A stretch of DNA of 64,000 nt from Paenibacillus aquistagni (GTDB lineage Bacteria > Bacillota > Bacilli > Paenibacillales > Paenibacillaceae), in contig NZ_FXAZ01000001.1 of assembly GCF_900177815.1 (NCBI RefSeq), positions 1,426,001-1,490,000 of the forward strand, written 5' to 3'. Of this stretch, positions 10,140 to 18,948 are shown one piece after another. Below the pieces are notes generated by a model. The model worked only from the letters and a program-made list of their open reading frames with translations, did not search any database and was not told the origin of the DNA. The position numbers and the translations under genes were made by a program. Positions within the stretch are counted from its first letter, which is position 1; every line of letters begins with the position of its first letter.

Positions 10140-11312
10140 CTACTGCGTCATCTCAATGGCATACTGGTTTACTCGCTCTAAACCAAAATCCTTCAAATAA
10201 GACCACGGCATGCTGCCGGTACGAATCCAGTCAATCATGGAGCTTGCCGTAGCTGGTGCCAGCAGTATACCGTTGCGATAATGGCCTGACGCCACCCATA
10301 AGCCTGGAAGTTCATGAACCGGGCCTAGATATGGACGCTGATCCGGCGTACACGGGCGAAGCCCCGCCCAAGCTTGTTCCCAAGCCGCTGTGCGAAGCTC
10401 CGGGAGATAGCGGCAGGCTTGCTCCAGCAGCTGTACGATTGAGCCAGCACTGACATGATGATCGTACTGATGATTAAAGGAGGTTGCCCCGATATACACC
10501 CTCTGTTGTGATTTTGGAACAATATATACACCTTCACCGTAAACGACAGATTCTAGCGCAGTTTGCAAACGCAGCACCAGCAATTCGCCTTTCACGGCAT
10601 AATGCGGCATGCGCAGGCCTATTGATCTTGCCAAGTGTTCATTCTCTAGCCCTGAGCACAACAGCACATGCTCTGCCAAAAATGTCTTTGAAGCTGTCTT
10701 CACGCCTGAGATTCGTTTATCTCGTACGATGAATTCCCGAACTTCCTCATGCTCATAGCACGAAGCGCCCAACCGTCTCGCCCCTTCGAGCAATGCTTCT
10801 GACAGCTTTATTGGCGAAATATGCCCTTCATTCTCGTAAAAAGCCCCTCCTGTTACTTCCTTTCCTACTTGTATATGAAGATTTGCAAGACGAGAGCGAT
10901 CAAGCCAGCGTTTATGTAAGTTGATCGGTGTTAGATCCGGTTCTCGCCGTGAAATCCGCGAGCTGTTCGCCGAAGAGGCTTCAATCTCAGGAACAAAAAC
11001 CCCGCGAAGCCTGAGCTCTGGATCAATTCCCGTCAGCTCCCACAGCTCTTCGACCCAAGGCTGATAGAGCTCTAAGCTGTCCCAGGCCAAGAGCGATAAG
11101 GACGGATGGATAAATGCCTCTGCACTAGGAGCCAGCATCCCAGCAGCCGCACAGGTCGTTCCTCCAGCAAACTGTTGACGCTCTAGCAGCACCACCTTCA
11201 TCCCTTGCCGAGCAGCTTCAAAAGCTGCGGACAGACCCACAATGCCGCCACCAACCACGATTAAATCAGCAGTCATCGTTTGATTCGACATCATCCCATA
11301 ACCATTCTCCAC
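10140..11312 (-). CDS. thiO: Glycine oxidase ThiO
   Basis: A FAD-dependent amine oxidase that oxidises glycine to the imine used by ThiG. The FAD fingerprint IVVGGGIVGLSAAFEAARQG is near the N-terminus, and the C-terminal FAD-binding segment ASGHYRNGILLAPATA is present. The open frame extends to 11321, but the GTG at 11312 is preferred because AAGGAG lies 8 bases before it. It sits in the operon between tenI and thiS. Confidence 0.93.
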   Translation of the reverse strand: MENGYGMMSNQTMTADLIVVGGGIVGLSAAFEAARQGMKVVLLERQQFAGGTTCAAAGMLAPSAEAFIHPSLSLLAWDSLELYQPWVEELWELTGIDPELRLRGVFVPEIEASSANSSRISRREPDLTPINLHKRWLDRSRLANLHIQVGKEVTGGAFYENEGHISPIKLSEALLEGARRLGASCYEHEEVREFIVRDKRISGVKTASKTFLAEHVLLCSGLENEHLARSIGLRMPHYAVKGELLVLRLQTALESVVYGEGVYIVPKSQQRVYIGATSFNHQYDHHVSAGSIVQLLEQACRYLPELRTAAWEQAWAGLRPCTPDQRPYLGPVHELPGLWVASGHYRNGILLAPATASSMIDWIRTGSMPWSYLKDFGLERVNQYAIEMTQ

Positions 11313-11341
11313 TTCACTCACTCCTTGTCATGTTCTATTTA

Positions 11342-11974
11342 TTAGGACACCTTGGATGGGTCTAACGTTGCAGATAAAGCTTCATGATATTGTTTTGCTG
11401 CAGTTCGAGGATCGGATACAAGCCAAATGGAGGACATCACAGCCACCCCATATGCTCCTGCGGATAATAAATTCGGTATATCCATCGGCTCGATACCACC
11501 TATCGCTATGATCGGAATATGCGATAGGATTTCGGCACAACCTGCTAAGCCTTGCAGCCCTCGGGCTGGAATTCCAATCTTGCTTGCCGTATCGTATATA
11601 TGGCCATATAAGACATAATGGGCGCCTGCCCGTTCAGCATCAAGCGCCTCCCCGGGCTGATGCACAGATACGCCGATGATCTGTTTTGGATACTGAGCTC
11701 GAATCACATCTGCGGGCATGCTGTGTGAGGTAAGCTGCGTTCCATATGCATGTACCGCTTCAGCAACATCCGATCGATCATTAACGATCCATTTTTGAGG
11801 TGGAATCCCTCTTGCCTCCCCTTCTTTTACAAGCTCCCACAGCTGCATACTGGTCCACTTCTTCTGTCGCAAGTGCAGGATATCTGCGACATCTACAATG
11901 GATTCCGCTACAGATAGAATACGCGACGGGGATAGCCCATCCGGTGTAATGGCATGTAATCTCGGAATCAACAC
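11342..11974 (-). CDS. tenI: Thiazole tautomerase TenI (ThiE-like)
   Basis: A protein of about 210 residues with the thiamine-phosphate-synthase fold. It has IVNDRSDVAEAVHAYGTQLTS-type features, GVSVHQPGEALDAERAGA and the phosphate-binding segment IIAIGGIEPMDIPNLLSAGA. Position as the first gene before thiO-thiS-thiG matches TenI, which aromatises the thiazole tautomer, rather than ThiE. The GTG at 11974 is chosen because AAGGAG lies 9 bases before it; the upstream TTG at 11983 has no spacing. Confidence 0.85.
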   Translation of the reverse strand: MLIPRLHAITPDGLSPSRILSVAESIVDVADILHLRQKKWTSMQLWELVKEGEARGIPPQKWIVNDRSDVAEAVHAYGTQLTSHSMPADVIRAQYPKQIIGVSVHQPGEALDAERAGAHYVLYGHIYDTASKIGIPARGLQGLAGCAEILSHIPIIAIGGIEPMDIPNLLSAGAYGVAVMSSIWLVSDPRTAAKQYHEALSATLDPSKVS

Positions 11975-12040
11975 CGATACCAACTCCTTTTTCTTATGAC
12001 TTGGTCGCCAACTTGCATGCCTATAGCACCCTACAACGCG

Positions 12041-12070
12041 AAAAGACCACCCTCATAGAGAGAGTGGTCG
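12041..12070 (-). terminator. Terminator-like expression platform of the TPP leader
   Basis: On the minus strand, GACCAC and GTGGTC enclose a partly paired 13-base region, and TTTT follows (12041-12044). It lies between the TPP aptamer and tenI, so it is the likely premature terminator controlled by the riboswitch. The aptamer-to-hairpin distance is long, about 220 bases. Confidence 0.65.
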
Positions 12071-12290
12071 AAATGGTAAACAGTAACAATAATGGATAAA
12101 GGACAGAAGTTAGCTGATTCGTTGAACAGTCTCTTATGCTTATCGATCAGCTCTCACAATCGAGCGATGCAAGAAGAATCGCTCCTATCACTGATAAATA
12201 AACAATCAGAAGCTTAATCAATGTCTAATGCAGCGCATCAGCAGCTGTCACATTTCCTCAAATTAACGACGTTACCGTCCATATACGTAC

Positions 12291-12378
12291 ACTTCCCTAC
12301 GCTGGTATAACCCAGATCAGGTAATTAAGGGTCCGAAGTCTTATACTTCATCTCAGCCATAACGGCACCCCTAGTGTT
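12291..12378 (-). ncRNA. TPP riboswitch (THI element)
   Basis: The minus strand carries the hallmark elements in order: ACTAGGGGTGCC, then GGCTGAGATGAAG, then the THI-box run ACCTGATCTGGGTTATACCA followed by GCGTAGGGAAGTG. These form the pyrimidine- and pyrophosphate-sensing arms of the aptamer. It precedes tenI-thiO-thiS-thiG and should repress them when thiamine diphosphate is plentiful. Confidence 0.97.
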
Positions 12379-12409
12379 GATGGATGATGTTGTAAATGAA
12401 TCTGTCGGT

Positions 12410-12438
12410 AGTGTAACATGATTCCAGCAATTTGGAAA
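12410..12438 (-). promoter_or_regulatory. Possible promoter of the thiazole operon
   Basis: On the minus strand, TTTCCA (12433-12438), a 17-base spacer and TACACT (12410-12415) match the vegetative consensus at 4/6 and 4/6. The predicted start would be just ahead of the TPP aptamer. Confidence 0.4.
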
Positions 12439-12444
12439 GAGTGT

Positions 12445-13419
12445 TCATTCGCGCTTACAATTCCTCGGGAAGAATCCTCGCTCTGCAGCCTGCTTTGATG
12501 AGAACAATACTTCCTCGTATTCAGTGGGCTGGCATTCAGCTGGATATGCTACTTTCACACCGTCTCTCATCGTACCATAATAGAGCTGGCGCCTCATGAT
12601 TTTGGAAGCGCCAAGCGCATAATGATTATATTTGGAGCTGCCTAGAGGAAGCCCTTGTATGAAGGCCAATACCCCCACATCGTCAATGGTATTCTGCCAT
12701 TCTTCATCTTCGATAACGGGGAGCGTAAATGTATACTGCATACCCAATCGCATAATCTCTGCATTATGTATTGCGATCGTCGATTCCAGCATGGATTGGA
12801 TGGTGCTAATAATGGTCTGGCGGCGCAGCGTATCAAAGCGTTCAGCATCTTGCAGCAGCGGATTCATACTCTGCTCTGCCAGTTCTCGCCGGAATCCACG
12901 TTCCGTTGTCTTGCTTATGGGATCATAGATCTGGATATATTCATCCAATGTGAATGCGTAGAGCATTCCTTGTTCATCACGATACATGTAGGGTTGTTTA
13001 GGGTGCCACACATGATGCAAGCTCGCTTCCCCATCTGCTCCGTCATAACTATCTGATGCATACACTTCAATGCCATTGTAACCCATTACAAGGAAGGCGG
13101 GCATGTAATACGCGATTGCTTGTTTCGTCCACCGATCCTCAGCACCATCAAGGTATAAGAGCAGGGTATCCCAGAACGATGCGAGCGCTGCTTCTTTGTT
13201 AAGGTCAACTCGCTTCATCGCTTCATAGCCGGATTCCATAGCGGGTATCAAAGCAAGGCTTAATGAATGAACAGCATCATCCACAGCCTGATTGAGCATG
13301 TCATTGTAGCGATCCTCAAGCTGCAGCTTCTCATATAATTCTCGTGCTTGGAGCTGGTTTACCCAGAAAAAAGGGAGGACAATTGCCACAAACAGAATAC
13401 TCCATTTAAGCAGCTTCAT
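12445..13419 (-). CDS. Membrane-anchored protein of unknown function, last gene of the Tad-like operon
   Basis: A 324-residue protein with one N-terminal membrane segment (LLKWSILFVAIVLPFFW) and an extracytoplasmic domain that I do not recognise. The start overlaps the upstream gene by 14 bases. It is the tenth and last gene of the pilus-like operon. A single N-terminal anchor with a large outer domain suits a minor pilin-like or assembly component, but this is inference from context. Confidence 0.7.
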   Translation of the reverse strand: MKLLKWSILFVAIVLPFFWVNQLQARELYEKLQLEDRYNDMLNQAVDDAVHSLSLALIPAMESGYEAMKRVDLNKEAALASFWDTLLLYLDGAEDRWTKQAIAYYMPAFLVMGYNGIEVYASDSYDGADGEASLHHVWHPKQPYMYRDEQGMLYAFTLDEYIQIYDPISKTTERGFRRELAEQSMNPLLQDAERFDTLRRQTIISTIQSMLESTIAIHNAEIMRLGMQYTFTLPVIEDEEWQNTIDDVGVLAFIQGLPLGSSKYNHYALGASKIMRRQLYYGTMRDGVKVAYPAECQPTEYEEVLFSSKQAAERGFFPRNCKRE

Positions 13420-13957
13420 TGCGTATCATTCCTCCAAAAGGCATTGACCAAAATGATCGTCGATCGCCAAATGATAACCACTGTGCCAGCATAGAGGAGC
13501 GAGTCTGTTGGGAAGGCGTGACTTTCATCTGAATATAATCCCCAATAGACATTCGGTATTGTCGTCTGCGATTTTCTTGCGGATAACTTGCCGAAGGAAA
13601 CATGGCCGCAACAATATCATCATGAGAGGTAAGTTCATATCGAAGCAGTATACGATCTTGGAATGTCGATTGATCTGTGGGATCATCATATTCTGGGTCA
13701 TACTTTTTGGCATAATGCGCTAGGCTTACATCAAACTCATAGCCTGTCAAGGATAGTTCTCTGGTAAAATCTGTGTACATTTTTGGCGTAATTACGCCCT
13801 TATCTTTGATCGTATCTACAAAAATCTGTGCTGTACGATAAGCCGTCATCATCGCCATATCGTCTTGTCGCTGATAGGACTCCAATAAGGGGTATAAGAA
13901 CAACAAGAGGAGGCTAAGAAGCACTGCAAACAGCTTCAACACACTATTTAACATCAT
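13406..13957 (-). CDS. Small membrane-anchored protein, pilin-operon component
   Basis: A 183-residue protein with an N-terminal hydrophobic segment (LKLFAVLLSLLLLFLYPLL) and a polar remainder rich in Asp, Tyr and Arg. The family is not recognised. The start ATG overlaps the upstream stop (TAATG), and GGGAGG precedes it; the second ATG, three bases in, has better spacing. The architecture resembles TadE/TadF-like minor pilins, but no family motif is evident. Confidence 0.7.
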   Translation of the reverse strand: MMLNSVLKLFAVLLSLLLLFLYPLLESYQRQDDMAMMTAYRTAQIFVDTIKDKGVITPKMYTDFTRELSLTGYEFDVSLAHYAKKYDPEYDDPTDQSTFQDRILLRYELTSHDDIVAAMFPSASYPQENRRRQYRMSIGDYIQMKVTPSQQTRSSMLAQWLSFGDRRSFWSMPFGGMIRNEAA

Positions 13958-14346
13958 TAACCTCCCAAGTCATAATGAATTTCCATGATCCTACCGTCCT
14001 CACTTCTCACTATCCTCTTCTGATAGATGGCATGGAGTGATATAAAGCTGATATCAACCATCCTCGAATCAGTATGCGCTGCAATACGCTTTCCTTGTAT
14101 TACGATATCTGCTTGCTCATCTTGCATGTTCATAAGCGTTGCCGCTAAGCGAGCACCTGACATTACAAACTCTCCTCTGCTGTGCAGTGTAGGGTGTACA
14201 TTGCGATCCTGAGCAGAGATGCGTTCATCAAGAAGACGGATATCATTAGAGCCCGCATGAATGAGTCCAATCGCAATGGTCAATGCAGCCATGAATAAAA
14301 CAGTACTTGTCCACAGTTCAATCATTTCATCAGCATGTGTGCTCAT
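13957..14346 (-). CDS. Small membrane-anchored protein, pilin-operon component
   Basis: About 129 residues with a single N-terminal hydrophobic segment (STVLFMAALTIAIGLIHAG) after a short cytoplasmic tail (STHADEMIELW). A Glu lies 2-3 residues before the hydrophobic stretch, loosely reminiscent of pilin-type N-termini. The open frame extends to 14373, but the ATG at 14346 has GGGAG seven bases upstream and is preferred. The function is unknown. Confidence 0.7.
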   Translation of the reverse strand: MSTHADEMIELWTSTVLFMAALTIAIGLIHAGSNDIRLLDERISAQDRNVHPTLHSRGEFVMSGARLAATLMNMQDEQADIVIQGKRIAAHTDSRMVDISFISLHAIYQKRIVRSEDGRIMEIHYDLGG

Positions 14347-14393
14347 CACTTCTCTCCCACGATGTTGCGACATGTTCTCTCGCTAGAACATTA

Positions 14394-14870
14394 TTATTGC
14401 TGCTCAAAAATGATGCCTCTCGTTACATTCGAATTATCAACAATAAGCATAGCTTTGAACTTGCCGCTTGGGTTGACATAAGTATCAAGCGATTCCGTAG
14501 TAGCGAGCATGGTTGACAAGTTCGGATCACCTGTCATTATTGTGCCATTTGGACTTACATCATAGCCATAGAATATGCCTGGATGGTTCGCATTCGAAGC
14601 CTTATTTTTCCCTGTGATGACATGTATGCCGAACTGCTCCTTCTGATAAAACTTTCGTATCGCATTGACCACTTGAGAACCGCTTACCATTGTATTGTCG
14701 TACACGGTGAACGATGCCTTGCTAAGCTCTGTTTGGATAGATGAAAACTCATTCTGAGCCGTCTTCGTCGCTTCCTGTGCCGAGACAAACAGCAAGACCA
14801 CGATAGTGATGAGCGCAATGGTTAAAAATATGCCTGCGGCAACCTTTAGCGCCGATTGTGCGTTGTTCAT
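14394..14870 (-). CDS. Pilin-like small membrane protein
   Basis: About 158 residues. After a short N-terminal tail (NNAQSALKVAAG) comes a long hydrophobic helix (IFLTIALITIVVLLFVSAQ) and a predicted outer domain. It directly follows the TadB/C-like gene, where the major pilin-like subunit might be expected. No Flp motif or prepilin-peptidase cleavage site can be named with confidence. The ATG at 14870 is favoured by AAGGGG eight bases upstream. Confidence 0.65.
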   Translation of the reverse strand: MNNAQSALKVAAGIFLTIALITIVVLLFVSAQEATKTAQNEFSSIQTELSKASFTVYDNTMVSGSQVVNAIRKFYQKEQFGIHVITGKNKASNANHPGIFYGYDVSPNGTIMTGDPNLSTMLATTESLDTYVNPSGKFKAMLIVDNSNVTRGIIFEQQ

Positions 14871-14942
14871 GATATGCACCCCTTCACGTTGTATAATTTA
14901 CGAACCCCATGCTTCTAAGCCTCTCATTGATAGAACTCTGTT

Positions 14943-17045
14943 CTACAATTGGTTAATCTGAACAAAGGATTCTGTCATCTGCTTCATGCTGAGCCACATA
15001 AGCGGCATAACGAGATACAAAAAAATAATGGCATACATGGGCGCAAAGCCAATCCACTGCCCCCACACCGCCTTCGCCTGGACCGCTTCTTCTTCCTGCT
15101 GCTTGCGCATCTCCTGTTCATAGATCCAGCTCTGCTCTGCATCATCGAAGGCAAGCCGAAGCGGAATCTTATCGTATGCCAGCTCTAGCTGGTTCACGAG
15201 CCTTGTAAAGTCAGGATAAGGGATATCCTTTCGCAGCTCTTGCAGAGCTGCCTCAGCGCCGCTATCCCAATGAAGGAGACACTTAAGCAGTGCTTCTCGA
15301 CAGCATACCGAGCTTCTAGCCATCCACTCAAGCAATTGCTCTGACGTCATCTTGTTGAAGGAGCGAAGCAGCATAATGATGGAATAGAACTGGCTGATCT
15401 CAAGACGCATCTCCATAAGACGCCATTTCTTCTTAAACAAAAGCAGTACATTCGGTCCATGATACCCTAACACGCACACGACGATTGTCAGCAGCAGCTG
15501 CCACCACCAGAATACGGGCTGCTGCCATCCAATGCCTTGCTTAAGCAATTGCTTTGCATAATTACGTATGGAAGTTGTACTCCATTCAGGGTGGTATTCT
15601 CGAATGTTTGCCTGCAGCTGCTGTTCTCGATCCTCTTGGGAAGAAGCAGACTTCAGCACTTCAAGCGTAATGCGGCGATACTTGGCAGCTTCTTCTTTGA
15701 GTCTAAGCTGGCGGTCCGCTCTCTCATTCATGGAATGATCCATGCCGCTAGCAGCCCATCGCACCTCGGTATGCGATAGACTAGCATCCTGATACAGCCA
15801 CGCTTCAGGCGCCTTTAATTGCTGAAATGAGACCACCTGCAGCATGATGCATACCCATAATGCCAGTGCACCTAATGCAGCAGCATTCCATAAACGATGT
15901 CGATACCAATGCAATAAAGACCTGGCTTCATTTGCTTCTCGCAGCAGATGAAGCTGCCGATGCAAGGATGTTCGTGGAATTCTGCTTATCCATAGCTCTA
16001 CACCTCTATTCACCCACTTCCACGGTTCTGAGCGCTGGAAGGATGGCACCCGCGAACTTTGCGGCTGCAAACGCGGCTGTCTCCATTGGAGCTCCCCTAG
16101 CAACCGATGACATAGAATGACGCATAGAAACACAAGAAGATGGATAAGCCAGCCCGTCTGACTATCATAAAAATGATTCATATTGGGGAAAAAGGAGCGC
16201 GCCCACTGCTCTATTGGATTTGCAAACAATATCGGAATGACCGCAATCATCTTCAACCCTTTCAATAAGGAATCAAGCTTTCTGCGCATTAGATGCTCCG
16301 TTTGCATATCCGAAACAAGCATAGAAAGCCCTGTCAAATAAGTGGACCGATCCCTTTCGATGGGATCGCCATACTCGGATACCAAGCGCGACAGCCTTGC
16401 AAATAAACGATAATGACGGTTTGGCGCGTGCTCATCATACTCTAGCAATGCCTTGTCGCCATCTGGATCAATCTGTGATTGATACAGCCTTTCCAAATGA
16501 GGTCTAACAGCAGGCCCAGCCTGATCCAGCGCTTCTTCTATAGCCAGTTCGACCATGCGGTGCCGTTGATAGGCATGGCGTATCTGCGTAAACAGATGTA
16601 TGCTTTGCTGAAGCAGCTGCAGATCGCCGCGTTGAATGACAAAGTCTGTATAGAGGCTCTCTGCGATACTTAGCACGAGAACCAGCATAAGAATAGATAT
16701 CCAATCCTGTTCAAACCAAAAAAAGAAAACAATAACCGTTATGGCTGTAATCCACAGCCCCCACATGATTTGGGCAGACTTTTCTCGCAATATCCATTCA
16801 TCGTAGCCATATAAGCTGGTGAGCTGGACACGAATCGATTTCAACTTCCTTCTTAGCAACGGCATTCGTTGAAACATAAGATAACTCGCTCGCAGCCCTC
16901 TTTTGTATCTGGGGATGGAAATGGATCGGAATGAATAGCTGAGAAAAGATGAGGATCGATCCATCCTTATGACAACAAACCACAGTCCGGCCGCGATGAC
17001 GAGGCTGCTAATCGCAAGCAGCAGAAATAGCGTTTGCATGGACAT
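14943..17045 (-). CDS. TadB/TadC-like inner-membrane platform protein, apparently a fused pair
   Basis: A 700-residue polytopic protein. It has membrane segments near residues 5-25, 92-130, 265-282, 303-320, 393-412, 515-542 and 670-692, with cytoplasmic helical regions between them. The two halves each show a helical-domain-then-membrane pattern like a type II secretion F domain, and separate TadB and TadC proteins are usually about 300 residues each. I read it as a TadB-TadC fusion. It overlaps the ATPase gene by 38 bases. It would form the inner-membrane platform driven by the CpaF-like ATPase. Confidence 0.65.
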   Translation of the reverse strand: MSMQTLFLLLAISSLVIAAGLWFVVIRMDRSSSFLSYSFRSISIPRYKRGLRASYLMFQRMPLLRRKLKSIRVQLTSLYGYDEWILREKSAQIMWGLWITAITVIVFFFWFEQDWISILMLVLVLSIAESLYTDFVIQRGDLQLLQQSIHLFTQIRHAYQRHRMVELAIEEALDQAGPAVRPHLERLYQSQIDPDGDKALLEYDEHAPNRHYRLFARLSRLVSEYGDPIERDRSTYLTGLSMLVSDMQTEHLMRRKLDSLLKGLKMIAVIPILFANPIEQWARSFFPNMNHFYDSQTGWLIHLLVFLCVILCHRLLGELQWRQPRLQPQSSRVPSFQRSEPWKWVNRGVELWISRIPRTSLHRQLHLLREANEARSLLHWYRHRLWNAAALGALALWVCIMLQVVSFQQLKAPEAWLYQDASLSHTEVRWAASGMDHSMNERADRQLRLKEEAAKYRRITLEVLKSASSQEDREQQLQANIREYHPEWSTTSIRNYAKQLLKQGIGWQQPVFWWWQLLLTIVVCVLGYHGPNVLLLFKKKWRLMEMRLEISQFYSIIMLLRSFNKMTSEQLLEWMARSSVCCREALLKCLLHWDSGAEAALQELRKDIPYPDFTRLVNQLELAYDKIPLRLAFDDAEQSWIYEQEMRKQQEEEAVQAKAVWGQWIGFAPMYAIIFLYLVMPLMWLSMKQMTESFVQINQL

Positions 17046-18948
17046 GCTCCCCTCTCCTCGCTGTCAGCCACTGATCGAATTGAAACGCATCCTGCGCAGT
17101 CATCTCTTCCTTCATGCGATTGACCTGATGATCAGACAGCTCATTCACCCACATATATCGTCCGTCCTTATATTCGATAATGTTGCGATACTCAAACGCA
17201 TGAGACTGCTGCTGTTCGATATAATATGCGGATGCCGCTTGAATATAGGGAGCCCATGCTCCTGACTCATCCGCCGAGCGTTCATCAGCATCTCTCCTTT
17301 CTACTTGATCCTGCTTCTTCCCATAGCGAGGAATGCACTCGGTGATGCGTTCAATATAACGTTTGCCTTGCGCATCACGTGTGAGGTGTATATTGTAATG
17401 AATTACCGCTGCGACCTGCTGCTCAGCAACCTTCTCATTTTGGAACATTCCTGTCTTCAATAAGGAGTTGCGAAGCGACAAGATCAGATCCGGAAAAGTC
17501 TTGGCATGATGCGTGAAAACCGTAAACAGGCTTGCAACCTGCGACATCTGTATCATCCATGCAGCAACAGGATCTGAAGCAACCTCGCCAAGAATATGGA
17601 CAGCGCCATCGGTCTTCTTCTGTACGTCTAGTCCATCTTGACCTGCAATCATGTCGGTCTCACGCAGCGTGAGTATATTGCGTTCAGGATACATGTCTCT
17701 TAGGTGAAGCTCAAAGGCCTGCTCCTGAACACGAATTGGATAGAACCCATAAATAGACTGAATCATGGCCATCAGCAGCGTAGTCTTCCCAGAGCCTTGA
17801 GCTCCCGTTATTGCCGTAATTCTCGCTCCTTTCATAAGGAATCGCAGAAGCGTAATGGCAAGGTCCGCATGCTGGTCCATGAGGAGCAGCTCCAAGGACG
17901 GCTTGTCACGGTTGAACTTGCGCACAAAAAAGGACCAGGATTCTGCAAATGGAGGCCGAAGCACGACCACACGCGACCCATCCTTCATATCATTCACGCG
18001 ATATCCATCTGCTTCCGTTAAGGGGCCAGGAGCTCCATGCTTATAGATATTGTGACATACTCGCTTCAACTCAGACTCACTTCCAAAGCCTAAAAAACTT
18101 AATCGAATCGATTTTCCTTGATAAAACAACCAGACACTATTGCATGCTTGAGTGTCTTCCCTGTACTCAAGCCCCTGATTCCAGTCCAAACGTGTAGAAA
18201 GAATGGTAGAGATACTCCCATAAGCCCCTGTTCCGCTTACACCGCCCGATATGCCATCAATCTTCATATCACGCAGTGCATCGATGACCGACAACCCTTT
18301 GTAGCTCTGATAGATCCGTTGGGCAACAATTGCGATGCGGTCTTCTGGTGTACAGTGTAATTGCTCAGTACGGTATGCATGTTTAATATCCTGCTCGTCA
18401 ATCTCGTAATAATGGTATTCATCGCCATTGTCACCGCCTCGCTGCCTTAGCTCATCCCAATGATAGTTTTGCATCAGTCTGTGCATCGCATCATAACCAT
18501 GCTGCTTGGCATTCTGATACAGCAAAATGTCAAATTGATCCCGAGCTGTAAGCAGATTCGGTTGATCGAATGCAATAAGCGCATTCCATTGTTCGTTTGA
18601 CCACTGGACTTGCGACTGTAAAAGCTCTTTTATAATGGAGATGATGTATTTTTTTTGAGCCGTATCCCCACTTGCACAACTTCGTAATGCATTTCTTAAT
18701 TGAGCTCTTCTCGAATATTCACGACGAAAGCTCTCTTCATTCCCGTAATGATCCAGCAATGGGTCTGAAGTCAGCTGCTGCAGCGCCTCTTTTACCATTA
18801 GCTCTAGCTGAAGCCAAGTCCATATTTTGGGGGCAGGAGGCCTTTGATGGACATCTCTCTGCTTGAATCGAATGATGACGATGCCAATAACCATAAGGAG
18901 GGTGGCAACAATTAAAGCGACATTCATTCCATGTGCTGCTACCCCCAC
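17008..18948 (-). CDS. CpaF/TadA-like secretion ATPase with N-terminal membrane segment
   Basis: A protein of about 646 residues of the type II/IV secretion ATPase superfamily. The Walker A motif is GAQGSGKTTLL (near residue 405), and the Walker B region reads VHILGEVASDP, followed by a histidine-containing segment (FTVFTHHAKTFPD). Unusually, it begins with a hydrophobic helix (MNVALIVATLLMVIGIVIIRF), whereas standard CpaF proteins are soluble. The GTG at 18948 is chosen because GGAGGAGGG precedes it by 7 bases. It presumably powers assembly of the pilus-like structure. Confidence 0.8.
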   Translation of the reverse strand: MGVAAHGMNVALIVATLLMVIGIVIIRFKQRDVHQRPPAPKIWTWLQLELMVKEALQQLTSDPLLDHYGNEESFRREYSRRAQLRNALRSCASGDTAQKKYIISIIKELLQSQVQWSNEQWNALIAFDQPNLLTARDQFDILLYQNAKQHGYDAMHRLMQNYHWDELRQRGGDNGDEYHYYEIDEQDIKHAYRTEQLHCTPEDRIAIVAQRIYQSYKGLSVIDALRDMKIDGISGGVSGTGAYGSISTILSTRLDWNQGLEYREDTQACNSVWLFYQGKSIRLSFLGFGSESELKRVCHNIYKHGAPGPLTEADGYRVNDMKDGSRVVVLRPPFAESWSFFVRKFNRDKPSLELLLMDQHADLAITLLRFLMKGARITAITGAQGSGKTTLLMAMIQSIYGFYPIRVQEQAFELHLRDMYPERNILTLRETDMIAGQDGLDVQKKTDGAVHILGEVASDPVAAWMIQMSQVASLFTVFTHHAKTFPDLILSLRNSLLKTGMFQNEKVAEQQVAAVIHYNIHLTRDAQGKRYIERITECIPRYGKKQDQVERRDADERSADESGAWAPYIQAASAYYIEQQQSHAFEYRNIIEYKDGRYMWVNELSDHQVNRMKEEMTAQDAFQFDQWLTARRGEHVHANAISAACD

